Counted from the first letter of the stretch, positions 44,604-57,698 are shown. The stretch: 60,724 bases of DNA from Prochlorococcus sp. AG-347-K19 (GCA_003281335.1 QCCG01000008.1:1-60724), one strand, 5' to 3'. Notes: generated by a model from the sequence alone, not told the origin. Translations and numbers: made by a program.

Positions 44604-46499
44604 TCATTCTACAGTTACACTTTTAGCTAAATTTCTTGGTTGGTCCACGTCAAGGCCTCGATGAGCTGCTATGTGATAACTCAACAATTGTAAAGGCAAT
44701 ATATTAATTAGAGGTGAAATCCATTCATTAGAGGAAGGGACTTTCATTAAATAATCAAAAATTTCTGTTCCATTACATTCAGGAGCAATACCAATCAAAT
44801 ATGAATCTCTAGCTTTTGCTTCTTGAGCATTACTGATAACTTTATCAAAAACCTCACCTGGGGAGGCAATTGAAATTACAGGTACTTTTTTATCTAATAA
44901 AGCTATTGGACCATGTTTCATTTCTCCAGCAGGATATCCAGCTGCATGAATGTAACTAATTTCTTTAAGTTTTAATGCACCTTCAAGAGCAATTGGATAA
45001 TTTATCCCTCTACCTAAAAAAATAACATCTTTAATATTAAAAAAGTCATGTGCTAGTTTTTCTGAAGATTTATTATGTTTCTCTAAGAGATCTTCCAGTA
45101 ATGGAGGAAGGTTTATAAGTTCCTTTATTAATTCACTTATCACATCAGGACTTTGATTACATTTAATTTGAGCAAATTTTATCGCTAATCCATAAAAAGA
45201 AAGTAATTGAGCAAAAAAAGTTTTTGTTGCTGCAACTCCAACTTCTATTCCTGCACAGATATCAATTATATTTGAAACCTGTCTTCCTATGGAACTCTCT
45301 TTTCTATTTGTTATTGCAATGAGATTGGGTTTAAATTTTTTGTCTTTAATTGAAGAACGTCTTTTAATTTCCATATCGATAGCCGCGATCGTATCAGCAG
45401 TTTCTCCAGATTGAGTGACTCCAATAGTTAATGTATTTGGCAATAATGGTGGTGGTGAATACCGAAATTCGCTTGCATAAAAGACATTTGTAGGGATACC
45501 TGAAAATTGTTCTAATAAAAAGCTACCCACCATTGCAGCATGTTTACTTGTGCCACAAGCAATAATTTCAATTCTTTCTATTGATTCAAAAAACCCTGTA
45601 TCAAAGGGATAGTTAATTTGATATTCACCATTATCTAAATTCTTAATTAAATAATTTTCCAACCAGTTTTTTGCAGTCTGCGGTTGATCATATATCTCTT
45701 TTAACATGTAGTGTTTGAAATTCATCTTATCAATTATTTGCTCTGAAACTTTTAGAGAAATTGGATTTCGATATTGTCTCTCGTTGCTTGAGTCATATAT
45801 TTCAATTCCAAGCGGAGTTAATAAAGCTATTTCTTCGTCCTCCATAGGCAAAATAATGTTCGTAAAATTTGCAATGGCTGGAGTATCACTAGCACAAATA
45901 AATTCTCCTTCACCCAAACCAATAATCAAGGGGGCTTGTCTTCTTGCAACTACCAAAGAAGTTGGAGCACCAGACCATAAAACTGCTAAAGCATAAGATC
46001 CCTCTAAATCGGATATTACATTTCTAACAGCTACTAATAATGTTGAACCATTATTCTCAAGATTAAGTTTACTTAGTGTATTTAACTCTCTTTGAATTAG
46101 ATGGGGAATTACCTCGGTATCTGTATCAGAATTAAAAATAGTGCCCTCTTCCTCTAATTTATTTTTTAAATCTTGGAAATTTTCAATAATGCCATTTTGA
46201 ACAACCGCTATGTTTCCTGAACTATCGGTATGAGGATGTGCGTTTTTAACCTCAGGCTTTCCATGAGTTGCCCATCTGGTATGACCTATACCCACAGTTC
46301 CAGGAATATTGCAATCATTAAGATTACTCATTAAATTCTTGAGTTTTCCTTCTGCTTTACTACAAGAAATACAATTTGTTTCGGAATTTATTATTGCAAT
46401 ACCCGCAGAATCATAACCTCTGTATTCAAGTTTTTCTAAACCATTAATTAATAATGGTAAAGCTTTTTTATATCCAGTTACAGCTACTATTCCACACAT
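44604..46499 (-). CDS. glmS: Glutamine-fructose-6-phosphate aminotransferase
   Basis: 631 residues. It makes glucosamine 6-phosphate for peptidoglycan and other amino sugars. Catalytic Cys2 follows the start (MCGIVAVTGYK). GHTRWATHG and the TQSGETADT isomerase motif are present, and the C terminus ends DQPRNLAKSVTVE as required for ring opening. The two SIS domains lie at about 300-600. There is no glmS ribozyme in the short upstream gap, as expected outside Gram-positives. Confidence 0.97.
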   Translation of the reverse strand: MCGIVAVTGYKKALPLLINGLEKLEYRGYDSAGIAIINSETNCISCSKAEGKLKNLMSNLNDCNIPGTVGIGHTRWATHGKPEVKNAHPHTDSSGNIAVVQNGIIENFQDLKNKLEEEGTIFNSDTDTEVIPHLIQRELNTLSKLNLENNGSTLLVAVRNVISDLEGSYALAVLWSGAPTSLVVARRQAPLIIGLGEGEFICASDTPAIANFTNIILPMEDEEIALLTPLGIEIYDSSNERQYRNPISLKVSEQIIDKMNFKHYMLKEIYDQPQTAKNWLENYLIKNLDNGEYQINYPFDTGFFESIERIEIIACGTSKHAAMVGSFLLEQFSGIPTNVFYASEFRYSPPPLLPNTLTIGVTQSGETADTIAAIDMEIKRRSSIKDKKFKPNLIAITNRKESSIGRQVSNIIDICAGIEVGVAATKTFFAQLLSFYGLAIKFAQIKCNQSPDVISELIKELINLPPLLEDLLEKHNKSSEKLAHDFFNIKDVIFLGRGINYPIALEGALKLKEISYIHAAGYPAGEMKHGPIALLDKKVPVISIASPGEVFDKVISNAQEAKARDSYLIGIAPECNGTEIFDYLMKVPSSNEWISPLINILPLQLLSYHIAAHRGLDVDQPRNLAKSVTVE

Positions 46500-46579
46500 A
46501 CGAAATTTTTTTTCAATTATATTGAAATAAAATGCGTATTTACTAAAACATGGACTCTCTTAAAACTGCACTATTAAAA

Positions 46580-46867
<288 letters not shown>

Positions 46868-46905
46868 TTACAAAGAAATTAAAAAAATTAAGATATGCTT
46901 CACTC

Positions 46906-46934
46906 TTGTTAACTCTAGGGCATAAAATTATATA
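46906..46934 (+). promoter_or_regulatory. Candidate sigma70-type promoter for acpP
   Basis: TTGTTA at 46906-46911 and TATATA at 46929-46934 are separated by 17 bases and lie 25 bases before the acpP ATG. The -10 is close to consensus, the -35 only partly, and AT-rich DNA produces such matches by chance. Confidence 0.3.
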
Positions 46935-46958
46935 GATAATTAGTAATTTACATAAACT

Positions 46959-47198
46959 ATGTCACAAGAAATCCTTGAAAAAGTCTGTTCTATTGTTTCA
47001 GAACAATTAAGCGTTGAAGCAGGGGAAGTAAAATCAGATTCAAATTTCCAAAATGATTTAGGAGCAGATTCCCTAGATACTGTTGAACTAGTGATGGCTC
47101 TTGAAGAAGCATTTGATATTGAAATTCCTGATGAAGCAGCTGAAGGAATTGCAACTGTTGGCGATGCAGTAAAATTCATCGAAGAAAAAAAAGGTTAA
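46959..47198 (+). CDS. acpP: Acyl carrier protein
   Basis: 79 residues, very acidic. Ser38 in [13 protein letters not shown] takes the phosphopantetheine arm. It carries growing fatty acids. It is followed after 6 bases by fabF, the condensing enzyme that uses it, so the two are co-expressed. Divergent from psaC. Confidence 0.98.
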   Translation: MSQEILEKVCSIVSEQLSVEAGEVKSDSNFQNDLGADSLDTVELVMALEEAFDIEIPDEAAEGIATVGDAVKFIEEKKG

Positions 47199-47204
47199 TA
47201 AAGA

Positions 47205-48449
47205 ATGCCAAAGTTCCATCGAGTAGTTATTACTGGTATCGGAGCAGTAACTCCAATTGGTAATAACATTGATGAATATTTAGTCGGTCTTCAAACAGGT
47301 GCTAATGGGGTCTCAGATATTACTCTCTTTGATCCTGATCAACATCCCTGCAAATTTGCTGCAGAAGTAAAAAATCTTCAATCTGAAAATTTTATTGAAC
47401 CTAAAGAATCCAAAAGATGGGATCGTTTTTCCCAATTTGGAGTTATTGCAGCAAAGCAAGCCCTTAATGATTCTGGACTTGAAATTACTGAAGATAATTC
47501 ATCAAGAATTGGAGTGATTATTGGTTCAGGTGTTGGAGGCTTACTAACTATGGAAAGTCAAGCTCAAATATTGAGTCATAAAGGGCCTAGAAGAGTAAGT
47601 CCATTTACTGTGCCAATGATGATTCCAAACATGGCAACTGGATTGGCTGCAATCGCTTTGGGTGCAAAAGGACCAAGTTCCTCTGTTTCCACCGCTTGCG
47701 CTGCAGGTTCAAATGCAATTGGTGATTCTTTTAGGTTACTTCAACTTGGAAAAGCAGATGCAATGATCTGTGGGGGAGCAGAAGCAAGTATTACCCCTCT
47801 CGGAGTAGCTGGTTTTGCCAGTGCCAAGGCTCTTTCTTCCAGAAATGACAGTCCTCAAACTGCCAGCAGACCTTTTGATGCAGAAAGAGATGGATTTGTT
47901 ATTGGAGAAGGATCTGGAATACTTGTTTTAGAAACTTTAGAAAATGCACAAAAAAGGAATGCGAAAATTTATGCAGAAATAGTTGGATATGGAACAACAT
48001 GTGATGCTCACCATATTACAGCTCCATCTCCAGGCGGGGTTGGAGGCGCCGAAGCCATCAAATTAGCAATTGAAGAAGCTTGTCTTAACATTGAAAAAGT
48101 TGATTACATAAATGCTCATGGAACAAGTACATCAGCTAATGATAAAAATGAAACTTCTGCAATTAAATCTATTTTTAGAGACAGATCTTACCTCATTCCT
48201 GTAAGCTCTACTAAGTCGATGACTGGTCATCTCCTAGGAGGCTCAGGAGGTATAGAAGCTGTAGCTTGTATACTTTCTTTGACACATAATTTTATCCCTC
48301 CTACAATTAACTACGTCAATCCAGATCCTGAATGTGATCTTGATTATGTACCAAATAATGCAAGAGAAGCTCAAGTAGGAGTTGCTCTTTCTAATTCTTT
48401 CGGCTTTGGTGGTCACAATGTTTGCCTTGCTTTTAGCAAAATGAATTGA
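47205..48449 (+). CDS. fabF: 3-oxoacyl-ACP synthase II
   Basis: 414 residues. The Cys-His-His triad is visible: Cys165 in [13 protein letters not shown], His305 in [14 protein letters not shown] and His342 in [13 protein letters not shown], with Lys337. FGFGGHN closes the active site. It elongates acyl-ACP chains and controls the unsaturated-fatty-acid ratio with temperature in related bacteria. It follows acpP and precedes tktA by 43 bases. Confidence 0.97.
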   Translation: MPKFHRVVITGIGAVTPIGNNIDEYLVGLQTGANGVSDITLFDPDQHPCKFAAEVKNLQSENFIEPKESKRWDRFSQFGVIAAKQALNDSGLEITEDNSSRIGVIIGSGVGGLLTMESQAQILSHKGPRRVSPFTVPMMIPNMATGLAAIALGAKGPSSSVSTACAAGSNAIGDSFRLLQLGKADAMICGGAEASITPLGVAGFASAKALSSRNDSPQTASRPFDAERDGFVIGEGSGILVLETLENAQKRNAKIYAEIVGYGTTCDAHHITAPSPGGVGGAEAIKLAIEEACLNIEKVDYINAHGTSTSANDKNETSAIKSIFRDRSYLIPVSSTKSMTGHLLGGSGGIEAVACILSLTHNFIPPTINYVNPDPECDLDYVPNNAREAQVGVALSNSFGFGGHNVCLAFSKMN

Positions 48450-48492
48450 AGACAACCAATTCTGTATTCACAACTTAACTTATTTTAAAACA

Positions 48493-50499
48493 ATGGTCGC
48501 TGCATCTGTTTCATTAGAATCACTTTGTGTAAATAGTATAAGAATGCTTGCTGTAGATGCAGTAAATAAATCTAATAGTGGACATCCTGGATTACCAATG
48601 GGATGTGCTCCTATGGGTTATGCATTATGGCAAAACATACTAAATCACAACCCTAACAACCCAAAATGGTTCAATAGAGACCGTTTTGTATTATCAGCTG
48701 GTCATGGCTGTATGCTGTTGTATTCCTTGCTCCATTTGACAGGATATAAATCAGTTTCTATAGAAGACATTAAAGAATTTAGACAATGGGGATCAAAAAC
48801 TCCTGGACATCCAGAGACATTCGAAACTGAAGGTGTTGAAGTTACAGCTGGGCCTCTTGGAGCCGGAATTTCAAATGCAGTTGGTTTAGCAATAGCTGAA
48901 ACTCACTTGGCAGCAAAATTTAATAAGCCTGATTGCAATATCGTTGATCATTATACTTATGTAATAATGGGTGACGGCTGTAATCAAGAGGGTATTGCAT
49001 CAGAGGCCTGCTCATTAGCTGGTCATCTTAAGCTTGGAAAATTAATTGCACTGTATGACGATAATCAAATTACAATTGACGGACGAACCGACGTTTCTTT
49101 CACGGAAGATGTCTTAAAAAGATACGAGGCTTATGGATGGCATGTACAACATGTTGAAGATGGAAATCATGATGTTAAAGGAATAACTGAAGCTATCGAA
49201 AAAGCAAAATTAATAACAGATAAGCCTTCAATTATAAAAATTTCTACAACCATAGGTTATGGCTCACCCAATAAATCAGATACTGCTGGGATTCATGGAG
49301 CAGCTGTTGGAGAAGAAGAAGCTGCATTAACTAGAGAGTTTCTAAATTGGGAATATCCTCCATTTGAAATACCAGATGAAGTATATGTTCATTTTAGAAA
49401 AGCAATAAACAAAGGCGAAAATTTAGAGGAAGAATGGGATTCTAAATTTGAAGAATATCAAAAAAAATATCCCTTTGAAGGAGCTGAGTTAAACAGAATG
49501 TTAAAAGGCCAATTACCAGAGAATTGGGACTCAGATCTCCCCTCTTATACAACTGATGATAAAGGTTTAGCCACAAGAAAACATTCACAAATATGTTTAG
49601 GTGCTTTAGGACCTAACCTGCCTGAATTAATTGGTGGATCCGCAGATTTAACGCACTCTAACTACACAGATATCAAGGGAGAAACTGGATCATTCCAACC
49701 TCAAAGTCCTGAAAAAAGATATTTACATTTTGGTGTACGAGAGCATGCTATGGCAGCTGTACTTAATGGTATTGCTTACCACAATAGTGGTCTTATTCCT
49801 TATGGTGGAACTTTCCTTGTTTTCGCAGATTATATGAGAGGTTCAATGAGGCTTTCAGCACTCAGTGAATTAGGAGTGATCTATGTATTAACTCATGATT
49901 CAATTGGAGTTGGAGAAGACGGACCAACACATCAACCTATTGAAACTATCCCCTCGCTTCGTGCCATGCCTAACATGCTAGTTTTCAGACCAGGAGATGG
50001 AAATGAGACAAGTGGGGCTTATAAGCTTGCTATTCAAAATCGAAAAAGACCTTCTGCACTTTGTTTAAGTAGACAAAGTATGCCAAATCAAGAAAATACT
50101 TCGATCGACAAAGTTGCTCTAGGAGGATATGTAGTTTCCGATTGCGAAGGAACACCAGATCTAATATTTATTGGTACTGGAAGCGAACTGAATCTTTGCA
50201 TTGAAGCAAGTAAGCAAATTTCAAGTCTAGGTAAAAAAATTCGAGTTGTTTCTATGCCTTGTGTAGAACTTTTTGAAGAGCAAGAAAAAGCTTACAAAGA
50301 AAGTGTTTTACCTAGCAGTGTGAAAAAGAGAGTTGTAGTAGAAGCTGCCCATTCATTTGGATGGCATAAATATACAGGTTTTGATGGAATTTGTATTACT
50401 ATGGATAGTTTTGGTGCATCAGCGCCAGGTGGAGAATGTATGAAAAATTTTGGATTTACAGTCGAAAACGTAGTAAGTAAGACGAAGGAAATTCTATAA
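48493..50499 (+). CDS. tktA: Transketolase
   Basis: 668 residues, normal length. It moves two-carbon units in the Calvin cycle and pentose phosphate pathway, with thiamine diphosphate. Motifs: [19 protein letters not shown] near the N terminus, the TPP-binding [20 protein letters not shown], and [14 protein letters not shown] plus [16 protein letters not shown] in the second half. The convergent neighbour thiC makes the pyrimidine of its cofactor. Confidence 0.97.
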   Translation: MVAASVSLESLCVNSIRMLAVDAVNKSNSGHPGLPMGCAPMGYALWQNILNHNPNNPKWFNRDRFVLSAGHGCMLLYSLLHLTGYKSVSIEDIKEFRQWGSKTPGHPETFETEGVEVTAGPLGAGISNAVGLAIAETHLAAKFNKPDCNIVDHYTYVIMGDGCNQEGIASEACSLAGHLKLGKLIALYDDNQITIDGRTDVSFTEDVLKRYEAYGWHVQHVEDGNHDVKGITEAIEKAKLITDKPSIIKISTTIGYGSPNKSDTAGIHGAAVGEEEAALTREFLNWEYPPFEIPDEVYVHFRKAINKGENLEEEWDSKFEEYQKKYPFEGAELNRMLKGQLPENWDSDLPSYTTDDKGLATRKHSQICLGALGPNLPELIGGSADLTHSNYTDIKGETGSFQPQSPEKRYLHFGVREHAMAAVLNGIAYHNSGLIPYGGTFLVFADYMRGSMRLSALSELGVIYVLTHDSIGVGEDGPTHQPIETIPSLRAMPNMLVFRPGDGNETSGAYKLAIQNRKRPSALCLSRQSMPNQENTSIDKVALGGYVVSDCEGTPDLIFIGTGSELNLCIEASKQISSLGKKIRVVSMPCVELFEEQEKAYKESVLPSSVKKRVVVEAAHSFGWHKYTGFDGICITMDSFGASAPGGECMKNFGFTVENVVSKTKEIL

Positions 50500-50513
50500 C
50501 TACCAGTTGATAA

Positions 50514-51887
<1,374 letters not shown>

Positions 51888-51931
51888 TTACAAATTTTAA
51901 AAGTGTTATTACTAAAGTTTGATCAAATCTC

Positions 51932-52019
51932 CACTTCCCTGATTCAAGATTAATGATGCAGGTTCAAAGGGTATGATCTCAGCTAAGTTAAATTTCTTAG
52001 CACCCCTAGTATTAATCTT
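51932..52019 (-). promoter_or_regulatory. TPP (thi-box) riboswitch in the thiC leader, divergent form
   Basis: On the minus strand, GGGGTGC (52000-52006) opens the P2/P3 arm. The hairpin GCTAAG/CTTAGC, then CTGAGA and ATACCCTTTGAACCTG follow, all thi-box hallmarks. P4 pairs CCTG with CAGG before GGGAAG. The usual GGATAATGCC and CGTAGGG signature of the pyrophosphate arm is not there: the loop reads CATCATTAATCTTGAAT. AAGATTAAT at the leader's 5' end is perfectly complementary to ATTAATCTT in that loop. The aptamer ends about 48 bases before the thiC ATG. Confidence 0.8.
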
Positions 52020-52079
52020 ATTAATAGCTCTTTTCTAAAAAATAGTCATCTCATATTGCGTAAAAATAAATAAAATAAT

Positions 52080-52295
52080 TTATTTAACTTTTTGAAAAGA
52101 CTTTATCTTTTTTAAAATATTTTTTCTTTCCAATTCTCTGCTTATAACTCTCTCTAAAATAATTACAATCCCCATTAAGCCAATAGGTAAATACAAAATC
52201 TTCCTGGAATTATCCCTTAATGTCAATCCGATACCAGATATGAGAATCATTAAAGGAGCCAAAAAAGATAATATAAATCTTTTATTAATTTTCAT
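52080..52295 (-). CDS. Small membrane protein of unknown function
   Basis: 71 residues. Two membrane helices at about 8-24 and 33-48 (SFLAPLMILISGIGLTL and ILYLPIGLMGIVIILE) are followed by a lysine-rich cytoplasmic tail. The start overlaps the stop of the M20 gene by 4 bases (ATGA), so the two are translationally coupled. No function is known. Confidence 0.65.
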   Translation of the reverse strand: MKINKRFILSFLAPLMILISGIGLTLRDNSRKILYLPIGLMGIVIILERVISRELERKNILKKIKSFQKVK

Positions 52296-53476
52296 TTACC
52301 AATTGTATTAATTTTTTCATTATTTAATTTTACTATGGATTCTGTAATGACTTTAATTCCAACAGCAATAGCTCTTTCATCTGGATTAAATTTAGAACTA
52401 TGAAGAGGAGCACATCCATTTGAAGAAGAAACGCCAAGCCTAAACATTGCTCCTGGAATCTTATTTAAGAATTCAGCGAAATCTTCAGCTCCTAATGATG
52501 GTTTTTGTAACTCGATAACATTTTCTTGACCCAAAACCTTAATTCCCGAATCTCTGAAGACTTGATTAATTTCAGAATTATTATTAACTGCAGGCGTTAT
52601 TTCTCTAAATATTACTTTTGCTTCAGCTCCGCAACTTCTAGCTAAAGAAGTGATATTTTCATTGAGCCAATTACCAATATTTTTAAATACTCTGCGATTA
52701 GTACATCTAACAGTACCAATTAAATTGACCTTTTCTGCAAGAACATTGAATGCATTGCCACCACTTATTTTCCCGAAAGTTATAACTACAGGATCTAAAG
52801 GGTCTAACTTCCGTGTTATTGATTCTTGAATTCCGGAGATAACTTTAGATGCCACCCAAATAGCATCAACTCCTTCATGAGGTCGAGCACCATGGCCTGA
52901 TTTCCCTTTAATCTCTACCTTAAGTTCTCCAGCAGCTGCAGTTAAACTTCCCTCTTTAATGCCAATAGTCCCTACGGACAAATCGGGGTAGACATGAACT
53001 CCTAAAATATGAGTTAAACCATTAGTTGCACCATCCTTAATCATCCATCTAGCACCACTCGCTATTTCTTCAGCAGGTTGAAAAATTATGCGAGTCCCAA
53101 AATTTAATTTTAAATCCTTAATAATTTTTGCAACGCCCAATCCAATTGTTATATGCAAATCGTGACCACAGGCATGCATAACACCATCTACTTTTGAAGA
53201 AAAACTTAATTTAGTTTCTTCAAATATTGGCAAAGCATCCATATCCACTCTTAAACCTATAATGCCTTTATCTAGGGGGCCAAAATCAGCTATAACTCCG
53301 GTCCTACCTACAGATTCTTTAACATTCCAACCAATATTTTTTAAAAAACCACTTATCAAGATCGCTGTTTGATTCTCAAGTCCACTTAATTCCGGATGTG
53401 CATGAATATGTCTTCTTAAGTTAATTAATTCATCATTAAACGAATCAATTTTTTTATAAAACTGATCTTTATTCAT
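52292..53476 (-). CDS. M20-family amidohydrolase (hippurate/IAA-amino-acid hydrolase-like)
   Basis: 394 residues. Zinc-site motifs are RVDMDALP (76-83), MHACGHDLH (100-108), FQPAEEIASGARWM and GAEDFAEFLNKIPGAMF. Family members remove acyl groups from N-acyl amino acids. Plausible cyanobacterial roles are peptide or N-acetyl-amino-acid turnover, but the substrate is not determined. It has no signal peptide, so it is cytosolic. It lies 3 bases after the TPR gene. Confidence 0.9.
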   Translation of the reverse strand: MNKDQFYKKIDSFNDELINLRRHIHAHPELSGLENQTAILISGFLKNIGWNVKESVGRTGVIADFGPLDKGIIGLRVDMDALPIFEETKLSFSSKVDGVMHACGHDLHITIGLGVAKIIKDLKLNFGTRIIFQPAEEIASGARWMIKDGATNGLTHILGVHVYPDLSVGTIGIKEGSLTAAAGELKVEIKGKSGHGARPHEGVDAIWVASKVISGIQESITRKLDPLDPVVITFGKISGGNAFNVLAEKVNLIGTVRCTNRRVFKNIGNWLNENITSLARSCGAEAKVIFREITPAVNNNSEINQVFRDSGIKVLGQENVIELQKPSLGAEDFAEFLNKIPGAMFRLGVSSSNGCAPLHSSKFNPDERAIAVGIKVITESIVKLNNEKINTIGK

Positions 53477-53479
53477 TAC

Positions 53480-54268
53480 TTATTTTAAATCGATAAAGTT
53501 CATTAAATCGCTAATTGGTTGAGGAGGCCATCTTCTTATTTTTTTTAACCATTCTTCATCACTATATCTAGGATCTAATTCAGTTACCGCTATCCAGTTA
53601 CTCTCAGCTTTCCCAAATTCACCCTTAGACCAACTCAAAGCTGTTAAGGCTGCCCTAGCATCTACGAAAGTTGGATAACGTCTAATTAATTTTTTTAATT
53701 CTTTTTCAGATTCATCAATGTTTCCCAATTGGAAATCTGCTAACGCCATACTTGACCTAGCCATTGCAAATCCAGGATTATATAAAGCAGCTTTTGAAAA
53801 TAAATCTCTTGCTTCTTCCCAATGTGATGTAGATCCTTCAACATTAGCCAAATTATATAATGCAGAGAAATTTTTACTATCTTGCGAAATAACAAACATA
53901 TAATCTTTTTTCGCTTGCAACCATAGACCCATTGCTTCCTCGGCTATCCCCCTGTTAATGTATGGATCTATTTCACTAGGATTCAAACTTATTGCTTTAT
54001 TTTGGTCATCTATTGATCCCTTTATATCTCCTATAACAAGTCTTACATTCCCTCTATTACTTAAACCTGCAGCATCATCAGGATATGAATCGAGATATTG
54101 ATTCCATTCTTTTAGAGCGAGATTAAATTTTCCGCCTGAACTTAGATCTAATGCATTTTTAAACAAATCCTCTCTCAAAGGTAATGAATAGCATGGTGCT
54201 ACATAAAAAATATTCAAAAAAACAAAAATTAGTAAAATACAAACCTTAACTTTTTTAAGAGTTATCAT
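53480..54268 (-). CDS. TPR-repeat secreted or lumenal protein
   Basis: About 262 residues from ATG 54268; longer in-frame starts lie inside ruvB. A signal peptide (about 1-28, with [18 protein letters not shown]) is followed by at least four TPR-like repeats: [60 protein letters not shown] and a later degenerate copy. TPRs mediate protein contacts, and export suggests thylakoid lumen or periplasm. The start overlaps the ruvB 3' end by 14 bases. Confidence 0.82.
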   Translation of the reverse strand: MITLKKVKVCILLIFVFLNIFYVAPCYSLPLREDLFKNALDLSSGGKFNLALKEWNQYLDSYPDDAAGLSNRGNVRLVIGDIKGSIDDQNKAISLNPSEIDPYINRGIAEEAMGLWLQAKKDYMFVISQDSKNFSALYNLANVEGSTSHWEEARDLFSKAALYNPGFAMARSSMALADFQLGNIDESEKELKKLIRRYPTFVDARAALTALSWSKGEFGKAESNWIAVTELDPRYSDEEWLKKIRRWPPQPISDLMNFIDLK

Positions 54269-55313
54269 TTTTTGAATCAATATACTTTTTTCCCAAAGGT
54301 GTAAGCAATCTTCCTCTAGGAGTTCTCGTGAGGAAACCAATTTTGATTAGGTAGGGCTCAACTACAAACTCTAACATCGAAGAATCATCACCCAAGCCAG
54401 CTGCGATTGAATCAAGACCAGTTGGATTATTATTATTTTGGTTAAGAAAAGATAAATAGTTTCTATCTAAAGAATCCAATCCTTTTTCATCTATTTGGTA
54501 AGAATTTAGAGCTTTTTTTATTAAATTCACGGAGATGTTATTAGTTTTCATAACAACTTGAGCATAATCTCTAACTCGTCTTAATAATCTTAAAGCAATT
54601 CTTGGAGTCCCTCGAGATATCTTTGCTAAATCATATGATGCTTCATCATCTAAATTGAGGTTTATTAATCGGGAGAAATTAACAATTATTTGTTTTAACT
54701 CATCAAATGTATAAAATTCAATTTTCTGAGAAATACCAAATCTATCCCTTAAAGGTGCACTTATAGAGGCTAATTTAGTTGTCGCGCCTATCAGAGTAAA
54801 TCTAGGAAGATTAATTGTTCTGCATCGGGCTCCTCTATTAGCTCCCATAGTTAAGTCAAGTCTAAAATCTTCCATTGCAGAATATAACAACTCTTCAGTT
54901 AACCTATTTAAGCGATGTATCTCATCGATAAATAAAACTTCACCCTCTTTTAGTCCAAGAAGTAAACCTACAATATCTCTTGGTCTTTCAATTGCTGGTG
55001 CAGTCGCTATCCTACATTTTGTATTCAATTCATGAGCTATCAAAAAAGCAAGAGTAGTCTTACCTAAACCAGGCTGCCCATGTAAAAGAATATGCTCTAA
55101 GGGTTCTTTTCTAAAAATTGAAGCATCTATAGCTATTTTTAAAAAAGATTTAAGTTGTTCTTGGCCAATAAATTCTTTTAAAGTAAGAGGGCGCGCTAAG
55201 TTCAGATTATTATTTCTCTTTTCTTCTGGTATGATTTTTGAATCAACTAACCTAAGCTCTTTTTTACGAAGAGAAAAGTCATTATCGCCTATATTGGAAG
55301 AAATTATTGCCAT
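54255..55313 (-). CDS. ruvB: Holliday junction DNA helicase RuvB
   Basis: 352 residues. AAA+ motor that drives branch migration with Ruv[21 protein letters not shown] opens the domain, Walker A is GQPGLGKTT (79-87), Walker [10 protein letters not shown], the arginine-finger region [18 protein letters not shown], and the C-terminal winged helix has [15 protein letters not shown]. Divergent from smpB with 52 bases between. ruvA is not adjacent. Confidence 0.97.
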   Translation of the reverse strand: MAIISSNIGDNDFSLRKKELRLVDSKIIPEEKRNNNLNLARPLTLKEFIGQEQLKSFLKIAIDASIFRKEPLEHILLHGQPGLGKTTLAFLIAHELNTKCRIATAPAIERPRDIVGLLLGLKEGEVLFIDEIHRLNRLTEELLYSAMEDFRLDLTMGANRGARCRTINLPRFTLIGATTKLASISAPLRDRFGISQKIEFYTFDELKQIIVNFSRLINLNLDDEASYDLAKISRGTPRIALRLLRRVRDYAQVVMKTNNISVNLIKKALNSYQIDEKGLDSLDRNYLSFLNQNNNNPTGLDSIAAGLGDDSSMLEFVVEPYLIKIGFLTRTPRGRLLTPLGKKYIDSKNDNS

Positions 55314-55365
55314 AATGAAAGGTTAATTGCAATTGTTCTGAGTAGAAAGATTTTTTATAACTAAA

Positions 55366-55860
55366 ATGGCAAAAAATTCAAACAAAATTAAAAGAAATAC
55401 TAATAAAGAAAATAATTTTAAACTTCTAGCTGAGAATAGATATGCAAAATTTCAATATGCAATATCTGAAACAATCGAAGCTGGAATTGAGCTTTTAGGG
55501 ACAGAAGTAAAGTCCATTAGAAACGGAAAAGCAAATTTAAGAGATGGGTACTGTTCATTCAGAGATGGTGAGATCTTGTTATTAAATGTTCACATTTCAC
55601 CACATAAAAATGTAGGGTCTTTTTTTAATCATGATCCATTAAGAAATAGAAAGTTGCTACTTCATAAAAAAGAAATCATAAAAATGAAATCCAATACTGA
55701 AAAAAAAGGAATGACTATTATTCCATTATCTCTTTATTTAAAGGGCTCATGGATAAAACTAACAATTGGAGTCGGCAAAGGGAAAAAATTACATGACAAA
55801 CGTCAAGATGAAAAACAAAAAAGTATAAAGAAAGAAATCAACTCTGCACTAAAAAGATAA
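55366..55860 (+). CDS. smpB: SsrA-binding protein SmpB
   Basis: 164 residues. It binds tmRNA to rescue stalled ribosomes. Typical segments are [47 protein letters not shown] and a basic C-terminal tail rich in Lys and Arg that enters the mRNA channel. tmRNA itself is not in this window. Confidence 0.95.
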   Translation: MAKNSNKIKRNTNKENNFKLLAENRYAKFQYAISETIEAGIELLGTEVKSIRNGKANLRDGYCSFRDGEILLLNVHISPHKNVGSFFNHDPLRNRKLLLHKKEIIKMKSNTEKKGMTIIPLSLYLKGSWIKLTIGVGKGKKLHDKRQDEKQKSIKKEINSALKR

Positions 55861-55887
55861 AAATTTTATGCAAAATTATTGAAACTA

Positions 55888-56133
55888 TTAAGCTAAACTG
55901 ACTGAACTTGGAGGTGGAGAAGGATCTGGATCTGCAATTAACATATGCTGTAAGACAGTTTCAGGCCTCTCACTATCTCTCCAGCGAATTTTGTATGCAG
56001 GCATTTTTGTACCCCTACTTGTAGTTTGCTCTACTGGTTCAATAACCCATCCTCTTCTTGATCGGCCTTGAGGATTTCTTTTTACTACTGCATCCGCGTG
56101 TTTGAAACGGAAACCAACACGTTCACCACTCAT
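55888..56133 (-). CDS. Small conserved protein, SH3-like, unknown function
   Basis: 81 residues. A basic first half (FKHADAVVKRNPQGRSRRGW) leads to VIEPVEQTTSRGTKMPAYKI and RWRDSERPETVLQHMLI, a pattern of short strands like a small barrel, then a proline/serine tail. The family is common in cyanobacteria, I believe, but has no known role. It lies 56 bases downstream of lysS on the same strand. Confidence 0.65.
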   Translation of the reverse strand: MSGERVGFRFKHADAVVKRNPQGRSRRGWVIEPVEQTTSRGTKMPAYKIRWRDSERPETVLQHMLIADPDPSPPPSSVSLA

Positions 56134-56189
56134 TTAAAAAATTTCGTATTGGAATAATTTTCTATTTTACTTCATTCAAGGGTAATTTT

Positions 56190-57698
56190 TCATTTTTTTG
56201 AAGTTATTTCTGGTTTTAACAATGGGAAAGGGATTACATCTCTAATTGATGCGCTATTAGTAAGTAACATAATTAGCCTATCAATGCCTATTCCTAATCC
56301 GCCAGTTGGCGGCATACCAACCTCTAAAGCGTTCAAGAAATCTTCATCTATACAATGAGCCTCAAGATCTCCTTCATCTCTAAGGGATTGCTGTAATTGC
56401 ATTCTTTCTCTTTGATCTACTGGATCTATTAACTCACTAAACGCATTTGCTAGCTCTCTTCCAACAATGAATAATTCAAATCTCTGAACCATTTCTTTAT
56501 TATCAAAATGAGGTCTAGCTAAAGGAGAAATTTCAACGGGATAATCGATAACAAAAGTGGGTTCTATGAGTTTTGATTCTACTTTTTGCTCGAAAACCTC
56601 ATTTAACAGTCTTCCCATAGTATTGACTTTATTAGAGAAATCAACATTTATACTTTTGACGGCTTGTTTTGCTGCTTGAAAATCTCCACTGAAAGAATCA
56701 AAATCAATCCCTGTATATTCTTTGACAATATCTTTCATAGATATTCTTAACCAAGGTTTAGAAAAATCAATTTCTTTATTTTGATAATTTATAATTAATG
56801 ACCCACAAGCATCAGTTACAATATCTTTTATTAATTCTTCTGTTAAATTCATCATATCAACATAGTCAGAAAAAGCTTGATAAATTTCAACTGAGGTGAA
56901 TTCAGGATTATGCCTTGTGCTTATCCCCTCATTACGGAAGATTCTTCCCATTTCATATACTTTCTCAAATCCTCCAACAACCATTCTTTTTAAATGTAAT
57001 TCTGTAGCTATTCTTAGATACAACGGAATATCTAATGTATTGTGATGAGTTATAAATGGTCTTGCTTCAGCACCACCAGCTTCAGATTGCAGAATTGGAG
57101 TCTCTATCTCTAAAAAATTTCTATTATCTAACCATTTTCTTATAAAACTTATACATTTTGCTCTTGTTTTAAATACATTTTTAGAGTGAGGATTGACTAT
57201 TAAATCTAAATAACGTTGTCTATATCTTTTTTCAATATCAGTTAATCCGTGCCATTTATCTGGCAGAGGTTGTAATGATTTGGATAACATTTCCCACTTT
57301 TCTACTTTAATTGAAAGTTCACCTTTATTAGTTTTTTTAATAGTTCCGTAAACTCCTATCCAATCTCCAATATCTACGATTTCCTTGATATCTTCAAAAG
57401 AAAGTAATTTTTGTTTTTCTAAATTTAAATTAATAATCCTTTTATCTAGATAAAGCTGTATCTGACCTTCTTGATCGCATATTGTAAAAAAGGCAATTTT
57501 ACCCATTACCCTTTTTGCCATTACTCTACCCGCAATAGAAACACTAAAGTCTTCCTCGTGACCATTTTCTAAATAATCAAATTTTTGAAAAAGAAATTTT
57601 GTGTTATGTGTAACTCTAAAACTTTGTGCATAAGAAGCAAAACCTTTATTAACTAGCAGATTAGCTTTTAGTAGGCGTGCTTCTTTTATTTCAGACAA
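56190..57698 (-). CDS. lysS: Lysyl-tRNA synthetase, class II
   Basis: 502 residues. An N-terminal OB-fold anticodon domain (about 50-155) is followed by the class II core: motif 2 [18 protein letters not shown], and motif 3 [13 protein letters not shown] (467-479). No N-terminal CAAD domain is attached. The start codon is TTG at 57698, with no ATG near the usual N terminus. It lies 51 bases downstream of rpaB on the same strand. Confidence 0.97.
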   Translation of the reverse strand: MSEIKEARLLKANLLVNKGFASYAQSFRVTHNTKFLFQKFDYLENGHEEDFSVSIAGRVMAKRVMGKIAFFTICDQEGQIQLYLDKRIINLNLEKQKLLSFEDIKEIVDIGDWIGVYGTIKKTNKGELSIKVEKWEMLSKSLQPLPDKWHGLTDIEKRYRQRYLDLIVNPHSKNVFKTRAKCISFIRKWLDNRNFLEIETPILQSEAGGAEARPFITHHNTLDIPLYLRIATELHLKRMVVGGFEKVYEMGRIFRNEGISTRHNPEFTSVEIYQAFSDYVDMMNLTEELIKDIVTDACGSLIINYQNKEIDFSKPWLRISMKDIVKEYTGIDFDSFSGDFQAAKQAVKSINVDFSNKVNTMGRLLNEVFEQKVESKLIEPTFVIDYPVEISPLARPHFDNKEMVQRFELFIVGRELANAFSELIDPVDQRERMQLQQSLRDEGDLEAHCIDEDFLNALEVGMPPTGGLGIGIDRLIMLLTNSASIRDVIPFPLLKPEITSKK

